From Corynebacterium flavescens (GTDB lineage Bacteria > Actinomycetota > Actinomycetes > Mycobacteriales > Mycobacteriaceae), in NCBI RefSeq assembly GCF_008693105.1, contig NZ_VXKK01000046.1, positions 1 to 64,000 of the forward strand: a stretch of DNA of 64,000 nt, given 5' to 3'. Below the pieces are notes generated by a model, which saw nothing but the letters and a program-made list of their open reading frames with translations, made no database searches and had not been told where the DNA came from. The first letter of the stretch is position 1, and every line of letters starts with the position of its first letter. A program made the translations under genes and the position numbers. Positions 25,449 through 33,611 of the stretch are shown in pieces.

Positions 25449-26986
25449 ACGAAGGCACCTTCGGGGACCTCGCTATCCTGCGCCAAGACCGCGGCCGCAG
25501 CCTTTTCTCCGATCAGAATGGAGGGCGCGTTGGTGTTGCCGGTGGGTACGAAGGGCATGATAGAGGCGTCGGCAATGCGTACTCCCTGCAGCCCATAGAC
25601 GCGCAAGGTGCGTGGATCGACCACTGAGCGATCATCAATGCCCATCTTGCAGGTACCCACCTGGTGGTGATAGGTCACGGCAGTGGAACGCACGTAGTCT
25701 TCCAGGTCATCATCGGAGACGTCCGGGCCCGGGTAGATCTCCTGCGCACCCCACTTTTCCATTGCCTCTTGGCGGCCTACCTCGCGGCATTGCTTGACCG
25801 AGAAGACCAAGGCATCGACATCAGCCTGTGCGCTCAAAGCGCCTAGATCGATGGAGATGGGATCACTATGGTCTGGACCCGTGAGCTTAATTTCGCCGCG
25901 GGAGGCAGGGCGCACGATCCCGCCCAGCAGGCTAAACCCGCTGGCAGGTCCCGTCATGTCTTCGTTATACATCGGTATGGAGAAATAGAGCGGCTGCGTA
26001 TCGGGCACCGACAGTTCCGGGCGAGACTTGCTAAAGACATGCACCTCAGCCGGCAGACAGGCAGGTGCCGGAATCTCTTTCTCCGTGCTGAAGATGACGG
26101 GGGAGAGGAGGTGATCGTGGAGGTTCTTGCCCACGCCCGGCAGATGGTGGCGCGCTTCCACGCCCACTTCACGCAGCTCCTCCGTGGGGCCAATGCCCGA
26201 GCGCAAGAGGATCTCGGGTGAATTGATGGCGCCCGCGCACACGATGGTCTCCGGGGCGCGGAGTTCTTGGCGTCCCTGTGGGGTATCAAGAATGACTCCG
26301 TGCACCGTCCCTTCTTCGACGATGAGTTCGCGCACGACGGCATCAGTGATGATGGTGAGATTCTCATTGTCAGCCACGGGGCGCAGGTACGCATGCCAGG
26401 TGTTGAAGCGGTCCCCGTCGCGCACATTGGCCTGAATCTTGCCCACTCCCTCCGGATCCCCGGAGTTATAGTCATCATTCTTGGGAATTCCGGCCTGTTG
26501 GGCGGCGACAAAGAGATCCTCTTGGAGTGGATTGCGCTCATAGCCTTCGACCACGTCAAGCAGGCCTTCTGCGCCGCGGGTCTCCGAGGCACCACGATCA
26601 AAGTTCTCGATGCCCTTGAATACGGGGAGAACATCGTCCCAGGACCAGCCATCATTCCCCAGGTATGCCCAGGTATCAAAGTCCTGCTTGGCGCCACGAA
26701 CCCAGATGGTCGCGTTGAGCGCGTGCGATCCGCCCATGACCTTGCCACGCGGGATATGTATCTGGCGGTTGCCAGCACCCGGCTGCGGGATGGTGCGGTA
26801 GTTCCAGTCCTGGGGGCTAAACCACAGTTTGCCGAGGTCACAGACCTTAGTGATGTCTGGATTGGTGTCATAGGGGCCGGCCTCAATAATGGCGACCTTC
26901 AGGCCGGCATCAATGAGGCGCCTGGCGATGACGCAGCCGGCGGAACCTGCGCCAACGATGATGTAATCAAGTTCAGATAGTGACAT
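25445..26986 (-). CDS. GMC family FAD-dependent alcohol oxidoreductase
   Basis: About 513 residues from the ATG at 26986 (MSLSELDYIIVGAGSAGCV). The dinucleotide fold GAGSAG is at residues 12-17; the first GMC signature GKVMGGSHALNATIWVRG lies near 80, and the second (APETIVCAGAINSPEILLRSGIG) near 255. The C-terminal catalytic segment TYHHQVGTCKMG lies near 450. It is of the choline-dehydrogenase-like type, but the substrate could be any of many primary alcohols. A shared putative operator with the aldehyde dehydrogenase/AraC pair suggests an alcohol-to-acid route that may feed the adjacent aromatic pathway. Confidence 0.9.
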   Translation of the reverse strand: MSLSELDYIIVGAGSAGCVIARRLIDAGLKVAIIEAGPYDTNPDITKVCDLGKLWFSPQDWNYRTIPQPGAGNRQIHIPRGKVMGGSHALNATIWVRGAKQDFDTWAYLGNDGWSWDDVLPVFKGIENFDRGASETRGAEGLLDVVEGYERNPLQEDLFVAAQQAGIPKNDDYNSGDPEGVGKIQANVRDGDRFNTWHAYLRPVADNENLTIITDAVVRELIVEEGTVHGVILDTPQGRQELRAPETIVCAGAINSPEILLRSGIGPTEELREVGVEARHHLPGVGKNLHDHLLSPVIFSTEKEIPAPACLPAEVHVFSKSRPELSVPDTQPLYFSIPMYNEDMTGPASGFSLLGGIVRPASRGEIKLTGPDHSDPISIDLGALSAQADVDALVFSVKQCREVGRQEAMEKWGAQEIYPGPDVSDDDLEDYVRSTAVTYHHQVGTCKMGIDDRSVVDPRTLRVYGLQGVRIADASIMPFVPTGNTNAPSILIGEKAAAAVLAQDSEVPEGAFV

Positions 26987-27075
26987 AGGGATACTCCTCA
27001 CAGGTAGTTGGTGCGGTATCCATTAACCGCTTTAACAATTCCTTTAAAGTATCCCTACTCACATTCCTAGTTTTG

Positions 27076-27099
27076 TGTGACTACGCACACGTATTGTCC
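27076..27099. promoter_or_regulatory. Candidate AraC operator upstream of the GMC oxidoreductase
   Basis: TGTGACTACGCACACGTATTG-like sequence about 90 bp before the GMC start. It shares TGACTAnGC, CACAC and ATTG with 24449-24477. It also contains the short palindrome GTGTG-ACTACG-CACAC, which does not have GlxR/CRP spacing. Confidence 0.3.
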
Positions 27100-27140
27100 G
27101 TGGGTGCAAAACCCTAGACAGCTTAGGCAGCCACTAGCTT

Positions 27141-28616
27141 TTAAGCGTTGGCATAAGGATCGCGCACGCCGATGTACTGCAGCGCGGTATATTCCTCGAT
27201 ACCCTCGGCGCCGCCCTCGCGGCCCAGGCCGGACTGCTTCACGCCACCGAAGGGGGCTGCGGCGTTTGAGATAACGCCGGCATTGAAGCCCATGAGGCCG
27301 AACTCAAGGCCGTCAGCCAAGCGCCACATGCGGTCGGAGTTCTCGGTGAAGACGTAGGAGGCGAGACCGTACTCGGTGTCGTTGGCTAGAGAAATGGCCT
27401 CCGCCTCCTCGCGGAAGGTGAGGATGGGGGCCACCGGGCCGAAAATCTCTTCCTGCGCCACGCGCGCTTCGCGCGAGACATTGGTCAAGACGGTGGGGGA
27501 GTAGAAGTAGCCCTCCTCGCCGCGCGGCTTGCCACCGGTGACTACGGTGGCGCCCTTGGCAACAGCGTCTTCGACAAGCGCGGCGATGTTGTCCAGGGCC
27601 TTGCGCTCAATCAGCGGACCGCAAGTGATGCCCTCCTCGAGGCCATTGCCAACGTTGAGCTCGGAGATCTTCGCGGCGAACTTCGCCACGAACTCATCCG
27701 CAACGGATTCGTGGACGATGAAGCGGTTGGCTGCGGTGCAGGCCTCGCCGATGTTGCGCATCTTGGCACCCATGGCACCGGCCACGGCCTGATCAATGTC
27801 GGCATCCTCGAAGACGATGAACGGGGCGTTGCCGCCGAGCTCCATCGAGGTGCGCAGAACGTTCTCCGCGGCAGCCTTGAGCAGGGTCTTGCCCACGGCG
27901 GTAGAGCCGGTGAAGGAGACCTTGCGCAGGCGCGAGTCCGCCAGGAGCGGCTCGGAGATCGCGGAGGCAGACTGGCCGGAGACCACGTTAAGCACACCGG
28001 CAGGCAGACCGGCCTCAATCATGGTCTGAGCGAAGTACTGGGAGGTCAGCGGCGTGAGCTTGGCTGGCTTGAGCACCATGACGCAGCCGGCGGCGACGGC
28101 CGGAGCAACCTTGCGGGTGGCCATGGCCAAGGGGAAGTTCCACGGGGTGATGAGCAGGCACGGGCCCACCGGCTTGCGGCGAGTGACCATGCGCAGGGTC
28201 CCCTCAGGGGCGGGAAGGCTGCGGCCATAATCTCGGACGGCCTCCTCGCTGAACCAGCGCAGGTACTCGGCGCCGTAGGTGACCTCGCCGTAGGCCTCGG
28301 CCAAGGGCTTGCCCATCTCCAGGGTCATGAGTGCCGCGAACTCATCCTTGCGCTCGGTGACGAGCTCGAAGGCGCGGCGCAGAATGTTGCTGCGCTCGCG
28401 GGGCGAGGTCTTTGCCCAGTCGGCCTGCACGCCGCAGGCCGCGTCCAGAGCAGCCACGGCATCATCCGAGTTAGCTGAAGAAAGCGTGGCCAGCTTCTCG
28501 CCGGTGGCAGGGTTTTCCACATCGAAGGTCTCCCCGCTGGAAGCCTCCTGCCACTTCCCACCGATAAGCAGCCCGGTGGGAACCTTCGCCAGCAACTCCT
28601 GGATGTCAATACTCAT
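27141..28616 (-). CDS. gabD: NAD(P)-dependent succinate-semialdehyde dehydrogenase
   Basis: 491 residues. Aldehyde dehydrogenase motifs: TPWNFPLAMATRKVAPA near 150, general base in SMELGGNAPFIVFEDADI near 255 and catalytic Cys in NIGEACTAANRF near 290. The overall sequence fits the GabD branch (LIGGKWQEASSGETFDVENPATGE at the N-terminus). In this operon HpaI aldolase releases succinate semialdehyde, and this enzyme would oxidise it to succinate for the TCA cycle. The start overlaps the hpaI stop (ATGA). It is the last gene of the homoprotocatechuate operon. Confidence 0.9.
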   Translation of the reverse strand: MSIDIQELLAKVPTGLLIGGKWQEASSGETFDVENPATGEKLATLSSANSDDAVAALDAACGVQADWAKTSPRERSNILRRAFELVTERKDEFAALMTLEMGKPLAEAYGEVTYGAEYLRWFSEEAVRDYGRSLPAPEGTLRMVTRRKPVGPCLLITPWNFPLAMATRKVAPAVAAGCVMVLKPAKLTPLTSQYFAQTMIEAGLPAGVLNVVSGQSASAISEPLLADSRLRKVSFTGSTAVGKTLLKAAAENVLRTSMELGGNAPFIVFEDADIDQAVAGAMGAKMRNIGEACTAANRFIVHESVADEFVAKFAAKISELNVGNGLEEGITCGPLIERKALDNIAALVEDAVAKGATVVTGGKPRGEEGYFYSPTVLTNVSREARVAQEEIFGPVAPILTFREEAEAISLANDTEYGLASYVFTENSDRMWRLADGLEFGLMGFNAGVISNAAAPFGGVKQSGLGREGGAEGIEEYTALQYIGVRDPYANA

Positions 28617-29407
28617 AAATTCGATCCTTTCTGCGTGAATTCATCTGCCAGATTACGCGCCGCCTGACTGAGAAGCTGCACATCTGCCCCCACCAAGACG
28701 AAGGATGCCCCCGCGGCGAGAAACTCCCGCGCCTGAGCCCTGTCAAAACAGTTGACACCCACCGGTTTTCCAGCCTTGGCCGCGGCGGCAAAGGCCTGGT
28801 CGATGGCGGCGACAACCTCGGGGTGGCGGGGCCTGCCCAGGTGCCCCAGGGAGGCAGCCAGATCTGCGGGCCCGACGAAGATTTGGTCCACTCCGTCCAC
28901 TGCGGCGATCTCTGCGGCGTTGGCCACCCCGCGCGCGGACTCGATCTGTACCGTGAGATTTACGGTTTCGGAGGCGCGATCCAGGTAACCCTCCACCGCG
29001 TTCCAGCGCGAGGATCGCGCGAGTGCGCTTCCTACGCCGCGCACCCCGCGTGGCGGGTAGTGCATCGCCGCGACGGCCGCGGCTGCTTCCGAGGCGCTCT
29101 CCACCATCGGCACCATAATGTTCTGGGCGCCGAGATCCAGATACTGCTTGATAAGCACGGTGTCATTGCTTGGGACCCGCACTATGCGGGCGGGACCATA
29201 GCCATCGGTAGCCCGCAGCAGGTGGGTAACGGTTTCGAGGCCGTAGGGGGAGTGTTCGGCGTCGACAAGCAGGAAATCGAAACCGGCGGCGGCGAGGATC
29301 TCGGCATTGGTGGCCGAGCCCGCCGATACCCAGGCACCGATGAGTGGGGAATCAGAGGCCGACATCTCCTCGTGGAAGGGCTCGGGCAGCTCTACTGGAA
29401 GCGGCAT
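28613..29407 (-). CDS. hpaI: HpcH/HpaI family aldolase (4-hydroxy-2-oxoheptane-1,7-dioate aldolase)
   Basis: About 264 residues from the ATG at 29407. Class II aldolase of the HpcH/HpaI family: FDFLLVDAEHSPYG near 40-55, NIMVPMVESASEA near 100 with the metal-binding Glu, and DQIFVGPADLAASLG near 170. It cleaves 4-hydroxy-2-oxo-heptanedioate to pyruvate and succinate semialdehyde, the final carbon-carbon cleavage of the pathway. It overlaps the end of hpaH by 16 bp and the start of gabD by 4 bp. Confidence 0.9.
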   Translation of the reverse strand: MPLPVELPEPFHEEMSASDSPLIGAWVSAGSATNAEILAAAGFDFLLVDAEHSPYGLETVTHLLRATDGYGPARIVRVPSNDTVLIKQYLDLGAQNIMVPMVESASEAAAAVAAMHYPPRGVRGVGSALARSSRWNAVEGYLDRASETVNLTVQIESARGVANAAEIAAVDGVDQIFVGPADLAASLGHLGRPRHPEVVAAIDQAFAAAAKAGKPVGVNCFDRAQAREFLAAGASFVLVGADVQLLSQAARNLADEFTQKGSNL

Positions 29408-30177
29408 GTGATGGACCCCAATTCTCCGTAGTCGGCGTGGACGGTGTCGCCTGGATGAACCCACATGGGTTTGGTGAATGAGCCGGCGAGAATGATGTCG
29501 CCCGCAGCCAAGGAGTCGCCGTGGGCCGCCAATTTATTGGCCAGCCAGGCCACGCCTTGGGCCGGGTGGTTGAGCACGGCGGCGGCCACGCCGCTATCCT
29601 CGATTGCCTCGTTGCGGTAGAGCAGGGCGGCCACCCAGCGCAGATCCACGTCATCTGCTTTGACCGGCCTGCCGCCATAGACTATTGCGCCCAAAGCGGC
29701 GTTATCGGCGATGGTATCGACGATGGTTCTTCCCTCCATCTCGATGCGCGAGTCCAGGATCTCGAGCGCCGGGGTGACGTACTCGGTGGCGCGCAGGACG
29801 TCGAAAATCGTGCAACCCGGGCCGGAGAGCTCCTCCTTGAGCACGAATGCCAGCTCGACCTCAATGCGCACAGAAGCAAACTGCGAGTGATCGATGACGG
29901 AACCGTTTTCGAAGACTTGGTCGGCGAAGATGGCGCCATAGTCCGGTTCCGTGATTCCGGTGGCCTCCTGCATCACCTTCGAGGTGAGCCCAATCTTGCG
30001 ACCCACGAGTTTTCGATCGGCGTTGAGGGCCCGGCGCACCCACTCGGCCTGGACCGCGTAGGAATCCTCGACAGTCATCTCGGGATAGCGAGTGCGCAAA
30101 AGCGGGACCATGGTGCGCGAATGGGCAGCCTGCGACAGCTCATCCGCGATGGCTGCGTGCTCTTCCTTATTCAACAT
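29392..30177 (-). CDS. hpaH: 2-oxo-hept-4-ene-1,7-dioate hydratase
   Basis: 261 residues of the HpaH/MhpD hydratase family, related to fumarylacetoacetate hydrolases: [26 protein letters not shown] near 55-80, [17 protein letters not shown] near 105-120 with metal-binding acidic residues, and [26 protein letters not shown] near 210. It adds water to 2-oxohept-4-ene-1,7-dioate before aldol cleavage. It lies 63 bp after hpaD, and the gap holds a parS site. Confidence 0.92.
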   Translation of the reverse strand: MLNKEEHAAIADELSQAAHSRTMVPLLRTRYPEMTVEDSYAVQAEWVRRALNADRKLVGRKIGLTSKVMQEATGITEPDYGAIFADQVFENGSVIDHSQFASVRIEVELAFVLKEELSGPGCTIFDVLRATEYVTPALEILDSRIEMEGRTIVDTIADNAALGAIVYGGRPVKADDVDLRWVAALLYRNEAIEDSGVAAAVLNHPAQGVAWLANKLAAHGDSLAAGDIILAGSFTKPMWVHPGDTVHADYGELGSITCRFQ

Positions 30178-30212
30178 AGGGGGTTCATCCTTAACAGGGG
30201 TGAGTTTTTCAG

Positions 30213-30228
30213 TGTTTCACGTGAAACC
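30213..30228. other. parS: parS site 1 (ParB binding), between hpaD and hpaH
   Basis: TGTTTCACGTGAAACC contains the perfect 14-bp palindrome GTTTCACGTGAAAC, the core of the bacterial parS consensus. It lies in the 63-bp hpaD-hpaH gap, about 12 kb from the four other copies in this window. Confidence 0.9.
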
Positions 30229-30240
30229 TTGGGCCGGATC

Positions 30241-31332
30241 TCAGAGCTGGTTGCCCAGCTTGTACTCTCCTTGCTTCCACTCCGGCATGGACTCGCCATC
30301 ATCCGGGCGGGTATAAGAGAAGCCGTCGGCACCAATGGTTTGTGCGAGCTCAGACTCCTCGCGGCGTTCGACGAGGGGGACGGGCTCGCCGTCGAGGTCG
30401 AGGACGCGGGAGCCATCGCGGTACCAGGAGGGGACGACCGGGGTTCCCCACCAATCGCGGCGCTGGTTATCGTGCACGTCCCAACTGACCAGGGGGTTGT
30501 CCGGATCCCCGGTGTAATAGTCCTGCGTATAGATCTCAACGCGGTGACCATCCGGATCGCGCAGATACAGATAGAAGGCATTGGACACCCCATGGCGTCC
30601 TGGCCCGCGCTCGATGCGGTCTGACTCACGCAACGCACCCAACTTGTCACAGATGGCGATGATGTTGTGCTTCTCATGGGTGGCGAAGGCAATGTGGTGC
30701 ATGCGCGGTCCATCCCCGCCAGTCATGGCGGTGTCATGCACGGTGGGTTTGCGCCTCATCCAGGCCGCATAGACCGTACCCTCGGAATCACGAATGTCCT
30801 CCGTGGTGCGGAAGCCAAGGTTCTCCATGTAGGCAACCGCGCGTGGTACATCCGGGGTGATCTGGTTGAAGTGGTCGAGCCGGACCAGCGCCCCCGGAAT
30901 GTGTATGTCATAGCTCCAGGCCAGGCGTGGGCGGTGCTCCACCTCGTAGAAGAACTCATAGGGGAAACCCAGCGGGTCCTGCACACGGACGGAATCACCG
31001 ATGCCGCGCACGAATCCATTCGGGTTGCGGCGCACTTCGCAGCCGCGCGCCCTATAAAATTCCTCAGCTAAGTCGAGGTCCTGCGGGGAGCGCACGCGAT
31101 AGGAAAATGCTGCCACCGCGGCCACCGGGCCCTTACGCAGGATGAGATTGTGGTGGATGAACTCCTCGTACGTGCGCAGGTAGATCGCATTCTCGTCCTC
31201 GTAGGTTACTACCAGGCCGAGCGTATCAACGTAGAATTTTCTGCTCGCGGCGAGGTCTGTGACGACGATTTCCATGTAGGCACAGCGCAAAATATCTGGC
31301 GCAGGGGACTGGGACACCGGGGAATGGGACAT
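30241..31332 (-). CDS. hpaD: 3,4-dihydroxyphenylacetate (homoprotocatechuate) 2,3-dioxygenase
   Basis: 363 residues from the ATG at 31332, preceded by AAAGGA. It is a vicinal-oxygen-chelate extradiol dioxygenase very like the Brevibacterium enzyme: N-terminal CAYMEIVVTDLAASRKFYVD, metal ligands His in LVRLDHFNQ, His in RMHHIAFATH and Glu in HRVEIYTQ, and a C-terminal lid DNQRRDWWGTPVVPSWY. It opens the ring of homoprotocatechuate to 5-carboxymethyl-2-hydroxymuconate semialdehyde. A 141-residue upstream extension of the frame is non-coding by composition and lacks family similarity. It belongs to the leftward hpa operon. Confidence 0.95.
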   Translation of the reverse strand: MSHSPVSQSPAPDILRCAYMEIVVTDLAASRKFYVDTLGLVVTYEDENAIYLRTYEEFIHHNLILRKGPVAAVAAFSYRVRSPQDLDLAEEFYRARGCEVRRNPNGFVRGIGDSVRVQDPLGFPYEFFYEVEHRPRLAWSYDIHIPGALVRLDHFNQITPDVPRAVAYMENLGFRTTEDIRDSEGTVYAAWMRRKPTVHDTAMTGGDGPRMHHIAFATHEKHNIIAICDKLGALRESDRIERGPGRHGVSNAFYLYLRDPDGHRVEIYTQDYYTGDPDNPLVSWDVHDNQRRDWWGTPVVPSWYRDGSRVLDLDGEPVPLVERREESELAQTIGADGFSYTRPDDGESMPEWKQGEYKLGNQL

Positions 31333-31393
31333 GGTTATTTCCTTTGGGGGAGAGGGGCGGGCTGGTGGGATCGGGGGCGGGGCTGGTGCGTCT

Positions 31394-32908
31394 CTAGCCC
31401 TGCTTGCCAAAAACAGGGTTGTGCACCTTGCCAAGATTGATGTGTACGGCCTGTTGGTCGGTATAGAAATCGATGGAGCGATACCCGCCCTCATGTCCCA
31501 GGCCGGAGGCTTTGACCCCGCCGAAGGGCGTGCGGAGATCGCGCACGTTGTTGGAGTTGAGCCACACCATGCCAGCGTCGACGTTGTGCGCAAAGTTATG
31601 CGCCCGCTTGAGGTCAGAGGTCCACACGTAGGCGGCCAGACCATAGGAGGTGTTATTGGCCAGCTGCAGCGCCTCCTCGTCAGTGTCGAAAGGAGTGATT
31701 GCCACGACGGGGCCAAAGATCTCCTCTTGGAAGATGCGGGCGGAGGGCTCAACATCGACGAAAACGGTCGGCTCGACGAAGTTGCCCTCCGGGAATTGCG
31801 CGGGGCGTTCGCCGCCAGCGGTCAGCCGTGCCTCCTGCTTTCCAATCTCGATATAGGAGACGACCTTCTCGAAGTGCTCCGGATGCACCAACGCGCCGAC
31901 CTCCGTGGTGGGATCTGAGGGCAGGCCCACCTTCACCCGCTTGGCGACGTCGCTATAGCGCTCCACGAACTCCTCATAGATCTCCCGCTGCACCAGGATG
32001 CGCGAGCCGGCCGTACAGCGCTCACCGTTGAGGGAAAAGACCCCGAAGATGCATGCCTCGATGGCGGTATCAAGGTCCGCGTCAGCGAAGACGACGGCGG
32101 GGGATTTGCCGCCCAGCTCCATCGACAGGCCCTTGAGGTGGGGCGCGGCGTTGCCGAAGATCACCTGGCCCGTGCGGGACTCTCCGGTAAAGGAGATGAG
32201 TGGGACATCCGGATGCTTGACCAGCGGGTCACCGGCATACCCCTCCTCACCGAAGCCATTGACCAGATTGAATACGCCCTTGGGCAGGCCCGCCTCCTCG
32301 AAGATTCCCGCCCACAGCTGCGCGGATAGAGGGGTGAACTCTGCCGGCTTAAGAACTACCGAGTTTCCCGTGGCCAGCGCCGGGGCCAGCTTCCAGGATT
32401 CAAGCATGAAGGGCGTATTCCACGGAGTGATCAAGCCCGCGACGCCGATTGGTTTGCGGTTGACGTAATTTACCTGGCGCCCCGGCACCTTATAGGCATC
32501 ATCGATCTGCGCCACGATCAGGTCTGCAAAGAAGCGGAAGTTCTCAGCGGCTCGCTTGGCCTGTCCATTGGCCTGCGTGATGGGAAGGCCGGAATCAAAA
32601 GACTCCCATGCGGCGAGTTTCTCTGCGCGGGATTCCACGATGTCTGCGATCTTGTTGAGGACACGCGCACGATCCCGCGGCAGGGCCTGCGCCCACTCAC
32701 CCTTGTCAAAGGCCGCGCGCGCCGCAGCCACTGCCTTATCGATGTCCGCGGGCTTGCCCGAGGCGGCCTTAATATAGTTGTCATTGGTCACCGGATCCAG
32801 GACGTCGAACTCATCGCCGTCGATGGAGGTAACAAACGCCCCATCAATGTAGTGCAGGATCTTCTCAGGCAGGTCGGTGGGGCGGGCGGCGTCATTGTTG
32901 ATGCTCAT
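31394..32908 (-). CDS. hpaE: 5-carboxymethyl-2-hydroxymuconate semialdehyde dehydrogenase
   Basis: 504 residues from the ATG at 32908, with AGGAG about 9 bases upstream. Aldehyde dehydrogenase family: TPWNTPFMLESWKLAPALATGNSVVLKP near 160-185, general base in SMELGGKSPAVVFADADL near 260, catalytic Cys in NGERCTAGSRI near 295. Its position directly before the ring-cleavage dioxygenase assigns it to oxidation of the ring-cleavage semialdehyde. The start overlaps the 3' end of the GntR gene by 17 bp. Confidence 0.92.
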   Translation of the reverse strand: MSINNDAARPTDLPEKILHYIDGAFVTSIDGDEFDVLDPVTNDNYIKAASGKPADIDKAVAAARAAFDKGEWAQALPRDRARVLNKIADIVESRAEKLAAWESFDSGLPITQANGQAKRAAENFRFFADLIVAQIDDAYKVPGRQVNYVNRKPIGVAGLITPWNTPFMLESWKLAPALATGNSVVLKPAEFTPLSAQLWAGIFEEAGLPKGVFNLVNGFGEEGYAGDPLVKHPDVPLISFTGESRTGQVIFGNAAPHLKGLSMELGGKSPAVVFADADLDTAIEACIFGVFSLNGERCTAGSRILVQREIYEEFVERYSDVAKRVKVGLPSDPTTEVGALVHPEHFEKVVSYIEIGKQEARLTAGGERPAQFPEGNFVEPTVFVDVEPSARIFQEEIFGPVVAITPFDTDEEALQLANNTSYGLAAYVWTSDLKRAHNFAHNVDAGMVWLNSNNVRDLRTPFGGVKASGLGHEGGYRSIDFYTDQQAVHINLGKVHNPVFGKQG

Positions 32909-33611
32909 GGTGGGGCTCTCCTGGGTTAATTTCGATGTTGTGGGTGCGGCCGTTGAGGCCCGATTTCTCATTCGATTCGCGGTAGTTCTGGGCTGTCGCC
33001 AAGCGGTGCTCGCGTGCCACCCTTTCCAGGTAGTCCGCATCGGCGCCTGCCTCGATGAGGCTGACTAACCTTTCGTGCTCTGCAACGGATTCCTGTGCTC
33101 TTTCGGGGACGTAGCGAAATGTGGAGACGCGGTGGTACTCCAGCTGCTTCCACTGTTCATAGACGAGCTTGAGCAATTGCTCGTTGGGGCAGCGGCCAAA
33201 AAGCACGCTATGAAACTGCTTATTGAGCCGCGTGAACTCATCAGGATCATGGCGAACATCAAGCTCGCTCATCTGCCGGTTGAGCTCGCGTGCCTGCTCC
33301 AAATCACCGGCTTTTAGCAAGGGCGCAGAAAGTGCCGTGGCGCGGGCCTCCAAGGTGGCGACGATATCCATGGAGTTGAAATAGGCTTCGCGGTTATGGG
33401 TGCTCACGCGCGCACCCACGTTTCTCTCGTAGGTGACGTAGCCTTCAGCCTCTAGTTGGCGGATTGCCTCCCGGACGGGGACAACGCTGACATCAATATC
33501 TTCCGCGAGGGAGGAGAGCACCAGCCGGTATCCCGGCTCGAACTCCCGCGTACGGATCTTGGCGCTTATCCACTCATAGGCTTGTTGGGATTTGCTCAGT
33601 TGTGCTGTCAT
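32892..33611 (-). CDS. GntR-family (FadR/FCD type) regulator of the hpa operon
   Basis: 239 residues. A winged-helix GntR domain at about 5-75 (QQAYEWISAKIRTREFEPGYRLVLSSLAEDIDVSVVPVREAIRQLEAEGYV) is followed by an all-helical FCD ligand-binding domain (about 85-215), with His residues in FHSVLF and SVAEHERLV suited to metal or ligand binding. It is embedded in the operon, coupled to the fused hpaG gene (TAATG) and overlapping hpaE. A likely effector is a pathway intermediate. Candidate operators lie at 35152 and 35312. Confidence 0.88.
   Translation of the reverse strand: MTAQLSKSQQAYEWISAKIRTREFEPGYRLVLSSLAEDIDVSVVPVREAIRQLEAEGYVTYERNVGARVSTHNREAYFNSMDIVATLEARATALSAPLLKAGDLEQARELNRQMSELDVRHDPDEFTRLNKQFHSVLFGRCPNEQLLKLVYEQWKQLEYHRVSTFRYVPERAQESVAEHERLVSLIEAGADADYLERVAREHRLATAQNYRESNEKSGLNGRTHNIEINPGEPHHEHQQ

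Noticed and set aside
31333..31755. 141-residue N-terminal extension of hpaD
   Set aside because: It runs antiparallel through the end of hpaE, is Ser/Pro/Arg-rich noise and precedes the well-marked ATG at 31332 with AAAGGA.
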